The translations under genes and the position numbers were made by a program. From Candidatus Heimdallarchaeota archaeon (GTDB taxonomy: Archaea; Asgardarchaeota; Heimdallarchaeia; Heimdallarchaeales; Kariarchaeaceae), in NCBI GenBank assembly GCA_026702845.1, contig JADCLS010000001.1, forward strand, positions 372,001-436,000: a stretch of 64,000 nucleotides of DNA. Reading direction: 5' to 3'. Below, in pieces: positions 34,455-43,500 of this stretch; position 1 is the first letter of the stretch; the number at the start of each line of letters is the position of its first letter. The notes beneath the pieces were generated by a model. That model worked only from the letters and a program-made list of their open reading frames with translations. It did not search any database and was not told the origin of the DNA.

Positions 34455-36143
34455 ATGGTGTGCAGCAAGAATATTGTTCTTTTCTACTTAATAGTGATAC
34501 CGATATTTCTTGTTTCTCATCCCTTGATGATAACTGCTCAGAATAATACTAATTACACAAATCCTAGCCTAAACCAAAGTAACTCCTCTCTTAGTCTCTA
34601 TCTTGTGACGACAGATTCACAAGTAGAACTGGGTAATACTGTTGTTTTGAAACATGGTGTGATTAATTCCACAACTGATCAATTTCTAGCAGGATACAAT
34701 TACACCCTTTTCCTAAACTCTACTAAATTGGAGATATTAAAAAATTCAACAACTAAGGATTATTTTGATACCTATGTTCTGGATACCCAGACCAAATATG
34801 AATTACGCTCTCCAGGCAATTATTCATTTTATTTTGAGGTGTATACTGAGACTGTAACACTTAATGCGAGTATTGGATTTGAGATCATAGCCAAATCTGG
34901 AGCAGTCTTAGATATGACCATTCATGATATCTCAGGTAATTCCTTTGGGAATGAAGTATATGCAGAAATGAATAAAACAAAGCGAATGGAAGTAAAAGTG
35001 ACCAATATAGGATCCTCAAATGCTTTTAATATATCTCTAAGTTACTATGTAATAAATGAGCCAGTCGGTCTTTCTGCAAATTCATCACAGATAACAGATT
35101 TACCAATTTTATCAAGTCTTGAATCATTTGCTATCTATTTCACTGTCAATACCACTACGGTTGGTAAGGGTGAAATTCAGTTGGACCTGATATTTAGTGA
35201 TGGTAACAATTTTATCTATAAAATTAATGATCGCATCACAGTGATCACTAGGCCACAAATAATAACACAATTTGAGATTTCTGACTACTTAATCATAGGG
35301 GAGAGTTATGAATTTGTATTAGAGATTTTTAGTTTAGAGGATTTTAATGTAAGATTTGTTATTCGAATAAGCTCAAGTTTGATTAATTTTCCCCTAGCTG
35401 AGAAGGAAATAAATATTTATTCAGGCAGTAATGAAATTTCATTCACAGGTACCCCCACTGAAGAAGGTTCAGCACAAATCATTTTCAACTTATTTTTCTA
35501 TGATTTGGCAGATGGTATTGATCTGGTATCTGCAGGTCCACCTAGACAATATCCTCGGACTATTGGGTTAGAGGTCACTTTTACTGGAATGACTAACACT
35601 CAACGTATTCTTGGAATTCTTATTCTTTTTAACATATTGTTATTTTCCTTCATTGGAATCTTATTTTTCAAAGCAAATTTCAGAAATAAAATCTATACTA
35701 AGATATTCAGGATGAAATTGATACCTGATCTGGAATATCCAAGTTCATCTATCATTGTAGATGGAAGTAATATAGCTTGGGAAGAAGTGAATACCAAAGG
35801 GAAACCCCAAATATCCAATATTTTATTGGCAATTAACCATCTCAAGGAGAAAGGTTTTGGAGAGGTAATTGTTGTAGCGGATGCTGCATTGCGATATCAA
35901 CTTAGTTCTACTAATGAATTAGATAATATTAGTGAAAGGGATTTAATAAAAGTGCTTCCAGCAAAGGTGAATGCAGATAGCTTCATTCTGAGACTGAGTG
36001 CACAGAAAGGTTCCTTGATCCTTTCCAATGATTTATTCAAGGAATTTAGGGATCAGTATCCTTGGATAGATGAGAGAAGAGTTCCTTATACAATCATGGA
36101 TGGTCAGTTTTACTTACATCCAATCTATAAGAAGGCCAATTGA
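34455..36143 (+). CDS. Membrane protein: extracellular CARDB-like domains, one TM helix, cytosolic NYN (Zc3h12a-like) RNase
   Basis: The 562-residue protein has a signal peptide (NIVLFYLIVIPIFLVSHPL) and about 350 residues of extracellular beta-sandwich (CARDB/APHP-like, e.g. TKRMEVKVTNIGSSNAFNIS). A single membrane helix follows at about 384-406 (ILGILILFNILLFSFIGILF), with a basic KANFRNKIYTK stretch on its inner side. From about residue 429 there is a NYN/Zc3h12a-like nuclease domain: SIIVDGSNIAWEE (D436, N439), IVVADAALRYQ, VNADSFIL (D508) and ILSNDLF (D526). The acidic residues match the catalytic ones of Regnase-type RNases. This domain order looks like a receptor with a cytosolic RNase effector. 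Confidence 0.8.
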   Translation: MVCSKNIVLFYLIVIPIFLVSHPLMITAQNNTNYTNPSLNQSNSSLSLYLVTTDSQVELGNTVVLKHGVINSTTDQFLAGYNYTLFLNSTKLEILKNSTTKDYFDTYVLDTQTKYELRSPGNYSFYFEVYTETVTLNASIGFEIIAKSGAVLDMTIHDISGNSFGNEVYAEMNKTKRMEVKVTNIGSSNAFNISLSYYVINEPVGLSANSSQITDLPILSSLESFAIYFTVNTTTVGKGEIQLDLIFSDGNNFIYKINDRITVITRPQIITQFEISDYLIIGESYEFVLEIFSLEDFNVRFVIRISSSLINFPLAEKEINIYSGSNEISFTGTPTEEGSAQIIFNLFFYDLADGIDLVSAGPPRQYPRTIGLEVTFTGMTNTQRILGILILFNILLFSFIGILFFKANFRNKIYTKIFRMKLIPDLEYPSSSIIVDGSNIAWEEVNTKGKPQISNILLAINHLKEKGFGEVIVVADAALRYQLSSTNELDNISERDLIKVLPAKVNADSFILRLSAQKGSLILSNDLFKEFRDQYPWIDERRVPYTIMDGQFYLHPIYKKAN

Positions 36144-37306
36144 AGAATTTGATCAACAAGTATTTTAAATTCTTCTAGTGAAAATTCTATCCTGGCAATA
36201 ACGGATACTCCACGCCCACCACCTTTCACACCATTATTCTTTAGTAGTAACATTATTTTTTGGATTATCTCCTCATTATTAGATCTAATTAGCACGATCC
36301 CATTTAAATAGGAAACAAAGTAAATTTCATCATTTTTTGGTTCACCAATTGCCTCAAGTACCTGGCCTTTCTCTAAGTAATCAACATCAACAATTCGATA
36401 TTTTATTTGACCTACCTGTTGCCACGGGCTTTGATGGATTTTCTGCTTTGCATATGTTATAGCTAGATTATTAAACTCGGACCTGATTTCTTTCACTGAT
36501 CGGACTACCTGATTGATATCTTTGATTACAGTATGCTTGGAGGAATTGATCAAATTAAGAATTTCAAGCAATAATATATTATCTTTCTGAGCCATTAATT
36601 TCGCATGTTTACCCGCACAAAAACGTATTTTCTTCCCCTCTATCTTGATAATATGAATTGCCAATATTTCCGCAGTTGATGATACGTGTGTTCCACCACA
36701 AAGATTGAAATCTAAATTCTTTATCTCAACAATTCTTAAAACTTCATTTCCTTTTGGTTTACCCCGAATGTTGTATTTTGTCAATTGATCAGGGGAACTG
36801 ATAATATTATTAATTGGTCTATCTTCAAAAATAATAGATTCCATCTGCATCAACACTTCTTGGAGTTGGGATATTGAAAATGATTGTTTCAATCCTATTT
36901 GGATCTCAACTTCATTTATTTCTGAACGTTCAGTTTCATTGTTGAACTTGGTGAAAAATAATGCGGAAAGAAGATGCTGAGCACTATGATTGATTGATAA
37001 TTGATTTCTCCTTTCCTGATCAATATCAATGGATACTTGTTGATTTACAGATATATTATCGATTTTATCCAATTGAATCCAAATTATATCATCTCTTTTT
37101 TGCACATCTAATATCTGATGCTCGATACTAGTGATTAATTTTCCTTTATCCGCTAACTGGCCTCCACTCAAGGGATACAAGTAATTTGGGTGGATCTGCA
37201 CCCAATCTTTATCTATTTCTAGTATAGTGGCTTTAAATGAAAATACTGGTTCACCAAGCCAATAGGGGGGTATCTGTTGATCATGTGTTTCAGAGCTAGA
37301 TCCCAT
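36125..37306 (-). CDS. alaX: Alanyl-tRNA editing protein AlaX (AlaX-L type)
   Basis: The 393-residue protein corresponds to the editing and C-terminal parts of alanyl-tRNA synthetase without the catalytic core. Its zinc-binding motifs are HSAQHLLSALFF (HxxxH) and CGGTHVSSTAEI (CxxxH), which together identify AlaX. It would hydrolyse Ser-tRNA(Ala) or Gly-tRNA(Ala). The N-terminal YPLSGGQLADKG is the AlaX beta barrel entry, and a DHHA1-like segment with GGGRGVSVI lies near the C-terminus, so it is the long form. Its end overlaps the NYN gene by 19 nt. Confidence 0.9.
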   Translation of the reverse strand: MGSSSETHDQQIPPYWLGEPVFSFKATILEIDKDWVQIHPNYLYPLSGGQLADKGKLITSIEHQILDVQKRDDIIWIQLDKIDNISVNQQVSIDIDQERRNQLSINHSAQHLLSALFFTKFNNETERSEINEVEIQIGLKQSFSISQLQEVLMQMESIIFEDRPINNIISSPDQLTKYNIRGKPKGNEVLRIVEIKNLDFNLCGGTHVSSTAEILAIHIIKIEGKKIRFCAGKHAKLMAQKDNILLLEILNLINSSKHTVIKDINQVVRSVKEIRSEFNNLAITYAKQKIHQSPWQQVGQIKYRIVDVDYLEKGQVLEAIGEPKNDEIYFVSYLNGIVLIRSNNEEIIQKIMLLLKNNGVKGGGRGVSVIARIEFSLEEFKILVDQILQLAFL

Positions 37307-37400
37307 GTTTTTATCAAAGAATATGTAGGTTTAATTTTTTTGCACCTTGGAATGAATTAGTTTTAGTGAGGAGAAAATTTTTCATTTTTAACTCAATTTC

Positions 37401-37417
37401 TATATTGGTCGCGAATA
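37401..37417 (+). promoter_or_regulatory. Shared 17-nt motif upstream of a small regulator-like gene
   Basis: TATATTGGTCGCGAATA lies about 80-96 nt before ATG 37497 and directly before a TATA-like TTTATTTAA. The same 17 nt, with one difference, occurs at 44736-44752 before the first RAM-domain gene. It may be a regulator-binding site or an upstream promoter element. Confidence 0.4.
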
Positions 37418-37496
37418 ACTTTATTTAACAAGAAAAAATTAGTATATTTGTAATTTATTCTTAGCGAATAAGAAAGAAACAGGAGAATTAATAATT

Positions 37497-37952
37497 ATGG
37501 TCAAAAATTTTAAAAGTGACCCTAACGAAGGCGTCGCCACTGTAACACTAGCCGAGATGGCCACCATCGCAGAGGGCCAGCCAATACAGCTGCCCACGGA
37601 ATTTATTACTGCATTAAAGCCAGAGGGAGCTAAGCAAGTAATTATCATACTTGCTCCAAACACTAAAATTATTCGGATTATCCCAACTACCTCTGACACT
37701 GTAGCTAAGATCAATATCAATATTGAGAAATTGAGCCCAGATTTCCTGAGACAAATGGGATCAATCTTCATCCGTTTGGGTATAAAAACCCTCTACTCAA
37801 CAGGGCTTTGTTTCACAAGCGATGCTTGTGTATATGAAGGATATATCGATTCTTCCGAGCTTGAGAACGTTGCCGAGGATAAGATCTATGATGAATTCAA
37901 GGCTATCCCTGGTGTGAGCACAGTAACTATTGATATGCTTAAGGTAAATTAA
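37497..37952 (+). CDS. AbrB-like/ACT-like small protein
   Basis: I cannot name the family of this 151-residue protein. The N-terminal part resembles an AbrB-type strand-turn (GQPIQLPTEFITALKPEGAK, IIILAPNTKIIRIIP). The C-terminal half has an ACT-like alternating pattern (FIRLGIKTLYSTGLCFTSD; VYEGYIDSSELENV; IPGVSTVTIDMLKV). An amino-acid or small-ligand binding regulator would fit. Its DNA is visibly richer in GC than the surroundings in the first 150 bases, which may mean strong expression or a different codon preference. It has an upstream motif shared with the RAM gene at 44801. Confidence 0.5.
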   Translation: MVKNFKSDPNEGVATVTLAEMATIAEGQPIQLPTEFITALKPEGAKQVIIILAPNTKIIRIIPTTSDTVAKININIEKLSPDFLRQMGSIFIRLGIKTLYSTGLCFTSDACVYEGYIDSSELENVAEDKIYDEFKAIPGVSTVTIDMLKVN

Positions 37953-38036
37953 TTTTTTTCAGCCCTTTGGTGCTGGAACAATTGGTTCTCTGAGTAATTC
38001 TTCCTGAAATTTGTCCAGGGCCTGTGGTGTATCAAT

Positions 38037-38807
38037 ATGTCAAGTGATAAAGAAAAACGATCGATTTTACTGATGCATCCTGTCAGAAGGGAGATATTCA
38101 GAATCGTTTCTGAAAGTCCTGGAAGCTATTTTTTTGAGATTGCAAGTGCATTAGAGTTACCCTATGGCACGGTATCATGGCATTTGAAAAAGCTAGAAAC
38201 TGCAGGGTTGGTAGATACTATGCGCTTTGCAGGGCGTCGAGTGTTTTTTTCAAAAGGGTTACGGACTGAAGAAGTGGAGAAGGCATTTGTAGTTTTGCGT
38301 AGTGAGGCTACTCAGCAAGTTTTCATGTATATTCTAAATAATGAGAATTGTTATCAAGCACAAATAGCAGATGCACTTGGTCATCACCATGATACAATAC
38401 GACATCATATCCAGAGACTCAAAAAGGCTCATCTAATAGATTCGGTCAAAAGAGGCCGATCTGTTTTTTATACTCTAGGTGAAGTCGGTAAACGTATATT
38501 AAACTCTAATACTGAAATTATCTCTCAAGCATTTGTGGAGCACTTGTTTGAAACCCTGAAAGATGAGTGTTTAACACCAGAGATTCTCGAACATGAGGAA
38601 GGAAGAATCAGCATACGGATTAGCTGTCCCGGTAAAGAAGATGCATATCTAGATATTAACCTCCAAGGCTGGGAGTTTACAGGCGATGAAGATATTGATG
38701 ATCTAGATGTGTTAGAAGAAGAAAAAGATAAATTAGTGACAGTGGAGGATCAAAATCGCCGTCCAAAAGTAGTTAGATTGGATGATGAACTTCAACCACT
38801 TGATTAA
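38037..38807 (+). CDS. Transcription regulator with two ArsR-type winged helices
   Basis: The 256-residue protein has two winged-helix domains in a row. The first is MHPVRREIFRIVSESPGSYF to about residue 70, with the recognition helix in PYGTVSWHLKKLETAGLV. The second starts near residue 95 (YQAQIADALGHHHDTIRHHI with KKAHLIDSVKRGRSVFY). The C-terminal 70 residues are acidic (DEDIDDLDVLEEEKD) and beta-like. Dual winged-helix ArsR/MarR-type regulators are typical of archaea. It overlaps the converging gene by 4 nt. Its target is unknown. Confidence 0.85.
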   Translation: MSSDKEKRSILLMHPVRREIFRIVSESPGSYFFEIASALELPYGTVSWHLKKLETAGLVDTMRFAGRRVFFSKGLRTEEVEKAFVVLRSEATQQVFMYILNNENCYQAQIADALGHHHDTIRHHIQRLKKAHLIDSVKRGRSVFYTLGEVGKRILNSNTEIISQAFVEHLFETLKDECLTPEILEHEEGRISIRISCPGKEDAYLDINLQGWEFTGDEDIDDLDVLEEEKDKLVTVEDQNRRPKVVRLDDELQPLD

Positions 38808-39532
38808 ATCATTTGTTCTAGCATTTCTGAAATATTATTCAGTGTTGATATTTTTTTGATTTTATCTTCTTTCTTCTCAGAATAACTTCCCTCTGTCAAT
38901 TCACCAGTTTTTACTCGAATATACAATTGTTCCAGTGAGGCTCGTTCTTCTTCAAGCTCAATTTTAATTTCATTATGCCATGCTTTGAGATAGCCAGATA
39001 TGACCGAATGTTCTTCACGAAGCAGTTTGATTGCATCATCTGATCGTTTATATGCCTCCTTTAGAGCTTCCTTAGTTATAGCAGGATCATTTTTCAGTTC
39101 ATTGAGTTTTTTTCTGCGTTTTTCAGCGGCATCAAGTTGATCTAGAAGTAATTCAACTGGTAATTGTTCAGGAAGATCTTTGAATTTCTCTTCCTTTGTA
39201 TTCACTTCAACAACTTCTGCTTTAAGGTTCTTGATTTTAGGTAGAGCATAATCTCGTTGTATCAGCCCTGACTCAAGTTGTTCTAGAAGAGAATTAATTT
39301 CTAACTTTAATTTGGTTTTCCGGGTGACTATCTCTTTTCTATCTGCCCTAGAGGATAATACTTTATAATAAAGGTCCTTATCGAATACTACTTTTTCCTT
39401 TACCTCCTTGGTTATTTCCTCTTCATTAATAGCTAATTCTTCTTGTTTCTTAACTTGTATTGCAGTACCACAAAATCTACAGTATTTCCAAGAATCTTCA
39501 GCTTCTTTGTGACAGGACTTACATTGTGCCAT
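38804..39532 (-). CDS. Zinc-ribbon plus coiled-coil protein
   Basis: The first 30 residues hold a zinc ribbon with two CxxC pairs, CKSCHKEAEDSWKYCRFCG, followed by about 210 residues of highly charged helix that reads as a long coiled coil (for example ETKEEKFKDL, EHSVISGYLKAWHNEIKIEL). The layout is that of a small nucleic-acid- or protein-binding adaptor. I do not recognise a family. The start ATG has no strong Shine-Dalgarno. It converges on the dual winged-helix regulator. Confidence 0.65.
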   Translation of the reverse strand: MAQCKSCHKEAEDSWKYCRFCGTAIQVKKQEELAINEEEITKEVKEKVVFDKDLYYKVLSSRADRKEIVTRKTKLKLEINSLLEQLESGLIQRDYALPKIKNLKAEVVEVNTKEEKFKDLPEQLPVELLLDQLDAAEKRRKKLNELKNDPAITKEALKEAYKRSDDAIKLLREEHSVISGYLKAWHNEIKIELEEERASLEQLYIRVKTGELTEGSYSEKKEDKIKKISTLNNISEMLEQMI

Positions 39533-39755
39533 AATTTGCTTAATTGTCTACATCTAATAAACACTTATAATTTTCAATGGATTTATTATGAAAAATCAAT
39601 CAATTGAACAGATTCAGCAAAATTGCATATAACTTAACTACCTGTTTAATCACTCATTAATTATGATTTAAAGACTTGAAATAGCAATATTCACTTTTAG
39701 TATACTCCGTCTAGCTCCTTTTATTATATAAATGACATAATTTATATGAAGCAAC

Positions 39756-40133
39756 ATGGTACTGTCATCACATCCTACAAACTACGAGCATGATTATGAT
39801 TCCAGGGAACTCGGAATCAGAGAGCAAGTTATTCTTACACTTGGAACAGTAGAAAGCATAAGTGAAGTGGATTTATACATCTTAATACAAAATTTCAACG
39901 CTCATGTTGCTGTTGATAGTATTAGGATGAGTAAAAATCAGTATCAAGATATGATCTCAAAACTTAAACGAACAGATTACATAAGATTTGTGTATAATCC
40001 CCAATTCAAATCCTATACCCTATCTTTGACTAGCAGAGGTATGGGTGAGTTAGATGCACTTTTGTTCAATCGACCTAACCTATCGGCAAAATGGAATAGA
40101 TTTATTGAATTTGCTAATCTCGTAGTATATTAA
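39756..40133 (+). CDS. Winged-helix-like small protein
   Basis: The 125-residue protein has a winged-helix outline: a helix LGIREQVILTLGTVESISEV, a middle helix-turn-helix with MSKNQYQDMISKLKRTDYIRF, and a wing (VYNPQFKSYTLSLTSRGMGEL). It may be a DNA-binding regulator of the genes that follow on the same strand (MBL-like, cofD, cofC), 40 nt away. I cannot assign a family. A TATA-like stretch lies upstream in the 223-nt gap, which otherwise holds nothing I recognise. Confidence 0.55.
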   Translation: MVLSSHPTNYEHDYDSRELGIREQVILTLGTVESISEVDLYILIQNFNAHVAVDSIRMSKNQYQDMISKLKRTDYIRFVYNPQFKSYTLSLTSRGMGELDALLFNRPNLSAKWNRFIEFANLVVY

Positions 40134-40173
40134 TTGAGAAACTATTATAATCACCTTTATTCATTGATTAATT

Positions 40174-41100
40174 ATGGAATCTTATCAGATTGTAGAGAAC
40201 CTATACCGAATTCCAGGTGGATATGGAAAAAATGGAGAAGTTTTTGGTGGAGTTTTCATTCGTGATGATCCAGGAGTTCTAATTGGAGCTTCTGGTGGTA
40301 AGGTATTTGTACGAAATCTAATTGAAATTGTCAATAAACTCGGTTTGCATGGTTTCAGAGTTTATCTTACCCATATCACTCTGGAGGAAATCAATACATT
40401 AGAATTGATACGTGATGAATATCCAGATGTAACATTCTACATACATGAATCAATTGCTCCTTTAGTTAAGGAACCAAGAGAATCATTTTTGGATGGTAGG
40501 TATGGAACTTACAATGAGGAAAGTGCACGAAAATTACAAAAGAGATTGCCAAAGAAAATTGATAATATAGTTGAGGTGGGTAAGGGAAGTAGTTTTCAAA
40601 CAGAAAATACGAAAATTCTCATTATTCCCTTTCAAGGTCCCCAAAAAGGCCACACATTTGTGTACAGTACAGCTCAAAAATTGCTCTGCACAGGATTAGT
40701 TGGTGGTTATTCATCTACAGATAAAAGGGTCTATTATTTGGATATGACAGGGTCATTGATGGAATATTCCAATGCCTTTAGCTTCTTGAAACAAGCAGAA
40801 TCGGAGATTGTTTTTTCTGCATATGATGAACCGCATATGAATAATCAAGGGAAATATAGCCCAGTTGAGGTAGAAAATGCCCTTGAGAGGGATAAAGAAA
40901 ATATCTACGAACTATGCACATTGAAACCAAAAACCATCAACGAGATATTAGCAGAATTCAGACGATATCACACATTTACAATTAATACTCCACCGTATAA
41001 TGAGATTAAGCTAGATGCAACGATTATTGAATTTTATTTGAAAATTTTATTGCATGAAGGCAAAATCATAACAAAAGATAACACATACAAGAGGAAATGA
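40174..41100 (+). CDS. Metallo-beta-lactamase-like protein lacking the metal-binding motif
   Basis: The 308-residue protein has MBL-like order: the first strand ENLYRIPGGYG, then a strand-turn VYLTHITLEEINTLELI, where the HxHxDH metal motif would lie. A later segment, GHTFVYSTAQKLLCTGL, matches the GHTxG...LFTGD turn, and the C-terminal third is a winged helix-like domain (TLKPKTINEILAEF). Since only one histidine of the motif is left, catalysis by a dinuclear metal centre is unlikely. Its stop and the start of cofD overlap (ATGATGG), so it is tied to F420 synthesis in the operon; the link is from context. Confidence 0.6.
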   Translation: MESYQIVENLYRIPGGYGKNGEVFGGVFIRDDPGVLIGASGGKVFVRNLIEIVNKLGLHGFRVYLTHITLEEINTLELIRDEYPDVTFYIHESIAPLVKEPRESFLDGRYGTYNEESARKLQKRLPKKIDNIVEVGKGSSFQTENTKILIIPFQGPQKGHTFVYSTAQKLLCTGLVGGYSSTDKRVYYLDMTGSLMEYSNAFSFLKQAESEIVFSAYDEPHMNNQGKYSPVEVENALERDKENIYELCTLKPKTINEILAEFRRYHTFTINTPPYNEIKLDATIIEFYLKILLHEGKIITKDNTYKRK

Positions 41101-42011
41101 TGGAATATACCCTATTATCCGGTGGCACTGGAACTCCTAAATTGCTACAAGGTCTACGAGAGTTGGTTGCTGACAAATCGTTAACAGTTATTGCAAATGG
41201 CGGAGATGATACATTTTGGCATTCATTACGAGTATGTCCTGACCTAGATACTCTTATCTATCTTTTCTCGGATCAGTTAGATTTGAAAAAGTTCTGGGGT
41301 GTTAAGGAAGAGACTTTTGAGACTTTGATGCAGTTAAAATCACTGGGTGTTGATGAATGGTTTAATATCGGTAATAAAGACCTTGCATTACATCTGTACC
41401 GCAATGAGTTATTGCAACGCTTTAGTCTGACACAGACAACTAAGTTAATAACCGATAATTGGGGGATAGAAGCTTCTATCCTGCCCATGTCTGATGAGTT
41501 TGTACAAACACGAATCCTGACGGAGAAAGGAACCCTTTCCTTTCAAGAATTTTTTGTAAAATTCCGAACTGAGGTGGAGGTGAGATCAGTTGAGTATATG
41601 GGTAATAAAACCAAAACCACCCCAGAAGTACTCCACGCCTTGAAAAACCCCCTGATAATTGGTCCAAGTAATCCAATCACGAGTATTGGCCCTATTCTAT
41701 CTATTGATCCGATAAAAAATCATATGATGACTCACCATTCTAATAATGTGGCAGTTTCTCCTATCACTGGTAACCAGGCATTCTCTGGTCCTACTATTAA
41801 GTTGATGAAGGCAAATGGTATACCAACATCTCCTGTCGGTCTTGCAGCATATTATCAAGATCTGGTATCTATATTAATCCTTGATGAATCTGACAGAAGT
41901 CTTGCAGCTGAGATCAAAGATTATGATATTGAACCAGTATTTCTTCCCATATTGCTGTCAAATAAGGATAAAAAAATTCAGTTAGCTAAAGATATTCTCA
42001 ATATACTATAG
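41097..42011 (+). CDS. cofD: 2-phospho-L-lactate transferase CofD (F420 biosynthesis)
   Basis: CofD joins the phospholactyl (LPPG or enolpyruvyl-) group to FO, the last step before glutamate addition in F420 synthesis. The 304-residue protein begins YTLLSGGTGTPKLLQGLREL and shows NGGDDTFWHSLRVCPDLDT, EWFNIGNKDLALHLYRNELL, and GPSNPITSIGPIL, all CofD marks. ATG 41097 overlaps the stop of the previous gene. It is followed 14 nt later by cofC. Confidence 0.93.
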   Translation: MMEYTLLSGGTGTPKLLQGLRELVADKSLTVIANGGDDTFWHSLRVCPDLDTLIYLFSDQLDLKKFWGVKEETFETLMQLKSLGVDEWFNIGNKDLALHLYRNELLQRFSLTQTTKLITDNWGIEASILPMSDEFVQTRILTEKGTLSFQEFFVKFRTEVEVRSVEYMGNKTKTTPEVLHALKNPLIIGPSNPITSIGPILSIDPIKNHMMTHHSNNVAVSPITGNQAFSGPTIKLMKANGIPTSPVGLAAYYQDLVSILILDESDRSLAAEIKDYDIEPVFLPILLSNKDKKIQLAKDILNIL

Positions 42012-42025
42012 AATAATTTGCCGAT

Positions 42026-42601
42026 GTGAACCTTCATGCCTTAGTTCCTGTACGTGGAATACAGCTTGCCAAGAAAAAACTGCGAGAGACAAAAGATCAA
42101 GCTTTGGTAAACATGGTTGTACAGCGCATGCTGAATAACACGATCTCGTGTATTCGTTCGGTAAACATAATCCCGGTGCTTCTCACTGCAGAGGATGATA
42201 TCAAAATAGCTAATGTTCAAACTCTAATTGATGATGGACAATCCCTAAATGTTGCACTAGAGTATGCAAGTAAGAAATTACTTGATGATAGGTATTTATT
42301 AGTTATGGCTGACCTTCCAGGTCTGACCTCTCGAACATTGGAGAAGTTTATGCATCTTTCAAAAAGGTTTGAATTTGTAATTGCTCCAGTAGCAGATGGT
42401 GGTACAGCATTGGCATTATTACCGGCAGAGATGTATGCTGCTTCCTTATTTGGTGGTAATTCTTATGAGAGAATTCTGGATTATGCTGATGAAAAGGGGT
42501 ATTCTGTTGCAATAATCGAAATTCAAGATTTGAAGATGGACCTAGATGATGATGATGATTGGATTTACTGGCAAGGAGAACTACCCAGTTTATTTGTTTA
42601 A
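42026..42601 (+). CDS. cofC: 2-phospho-L-lactate guanylyltransferase CofC (F420 biosynthesis)
   Basis: The 191-residue nucleotidyltransferase has the N-terminal HALVPVRGIQLAKKKL, then LLVMADLPGLTSRTLEKF and the diagnostic FVIAPVADGGTALALLP. Its product is the GTP-activated 2-phospholactate (or phosphoenolpyruvate) that CofD uses. The start is a GTG at 42026. It lies just downstream of cofD, and together they supply F420 to enzymes such as the LLM oxidoreductase at 6.4 kb. It overlaps the PHP gene by 12 nt at their 3' ends. Confidence 0.88.
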   Translation: MNLHALVPVRGIQLAKKKLRETKDQALVNMVVQRMLNNTISCIRSVNIIPVLLTAEDDIKIANVQTLIDDGQSLNVALEYASKKLLDDRYLLVMADLPGLTSRTLEKFMHLSKRFEFVIAPVADGGTALALLPAEMYAASLFGGNSYERILDYADEKGYSVAIIEIQDLKMDLDDDDDWIYWQGELPSLFV

Positions 42602-43462
42602 TTTTGTGATAAATTTATTGAAGGCTTCTTCTTCAAGGGATACCTCACCAAGAGTTCCTACATCACCATGATAATCTCCACCAGCCGTTACGAGTAAATC
42701 ATGGTCTGCAATTTGCTTTCTTAGATAGGAAATTCCAGATTTATAAAAATCAGGATTGATTTTATACTTGCCATCATAGATATAATTCAACTCTATCGCA
42801 TCAATTTTCTCAACTAACAATTCACAAACAGGTTCAAGAGTATCCAATGAATGATGTCCTTGTAGTGGATGGGCCCAGCTAATTAATCCTCCTAGATTTC
42901 TCACTTGATCTATCCATTCATGAAATTTGAGGGAAAAGCGCTTAGCATACCAAGGTTTACCATCTCCCAAGTACGTATCAAACACATAATCAACAGAGGT
43001 GTTATATTTCCTGGCAAATACCCTTGCAAAATGAGGTCTTCCTAGTACATCTGCTATCACACTGTCATCTCCTCCTGCCTCTCTGTTTACCTCATCAAAT
43101 TCAATCTTAAATCCAGCATTATTTGCATTATCGATAATAACCCTCATCCTACGAATTCGATCATTTCGAATCTTTTCAAGATTAATGAATAATTGATCAT
43201 TCATAGGTAAATAAGTATCCTTGAAATATGCAAGTAGATGTACTTTTTTCTTATTCACACGAGTTGAAATCTCGATCCCCGCAATCAATGTACCCGAAAA
43301 TAATCCCTCTTTTTTTTCAAATGCTTCCAACGATCCTGCAAAGGTGTCATGATCAGTAATGGCAAATACTTCTAATCTCCTTTCCTCAGCCATTTTTAGT
43401 AACTCAGTAACTGGTTTTGTTCCATCTGAATGTGTAGAGTGCGAATGAATATCTACTTTCAT
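42590..43462 (-). CDS. PHP-domain phosphoesterase
   Basis: A protein of the PHP family (TrpH/RNase AM-like). The metal-binding motif VDIHSHSTHSDG opens the protein, followed by ITDHDTFAG and later SWAHPLQGHHS and GGDYHG, which supply the remaining histidines and aspartates. These phosphoesterases cleave 3',5'-bisphosphate nucleotides or short RNAs. I chose ATG 43462 so that the product begins MKVDIHSHS as in the family; a GTG at 43495 gives a longer frame. The gene follows the GalT-like gene by 5 to 38 nt. Confidence 0.87.
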   Translation of the reverse strand: MKVDIHSHSTHSDGTKPVTELLKMAEERRLEVFAITDHDTFAGSLEAFEKKEGLFSGTLIAGIEISTRVNKKKVHLLAYFKDTYLPMNDQLFINLEKIRNDRIRRMRVIIDNANNAGFKIEFDEVNREAGGDDSVIADVLGRPHFARVFARKYNTSVDYVFDTYLGDGKPWYAKRFSLKFHEWIDQVRNLGGLISWAHPLQGHHSLDTLEPVCELLVEKIDAIELNYIYDGKYKINPDFYKSGISYLRKQIADHDLLVTAGGDYHGDVGTLGEVSLEEEAFNKFITKLNK

Positions 43463-43500
43463 CAACCAAGTTAAAGAGATGGTAGTTAATAGCACATTGA

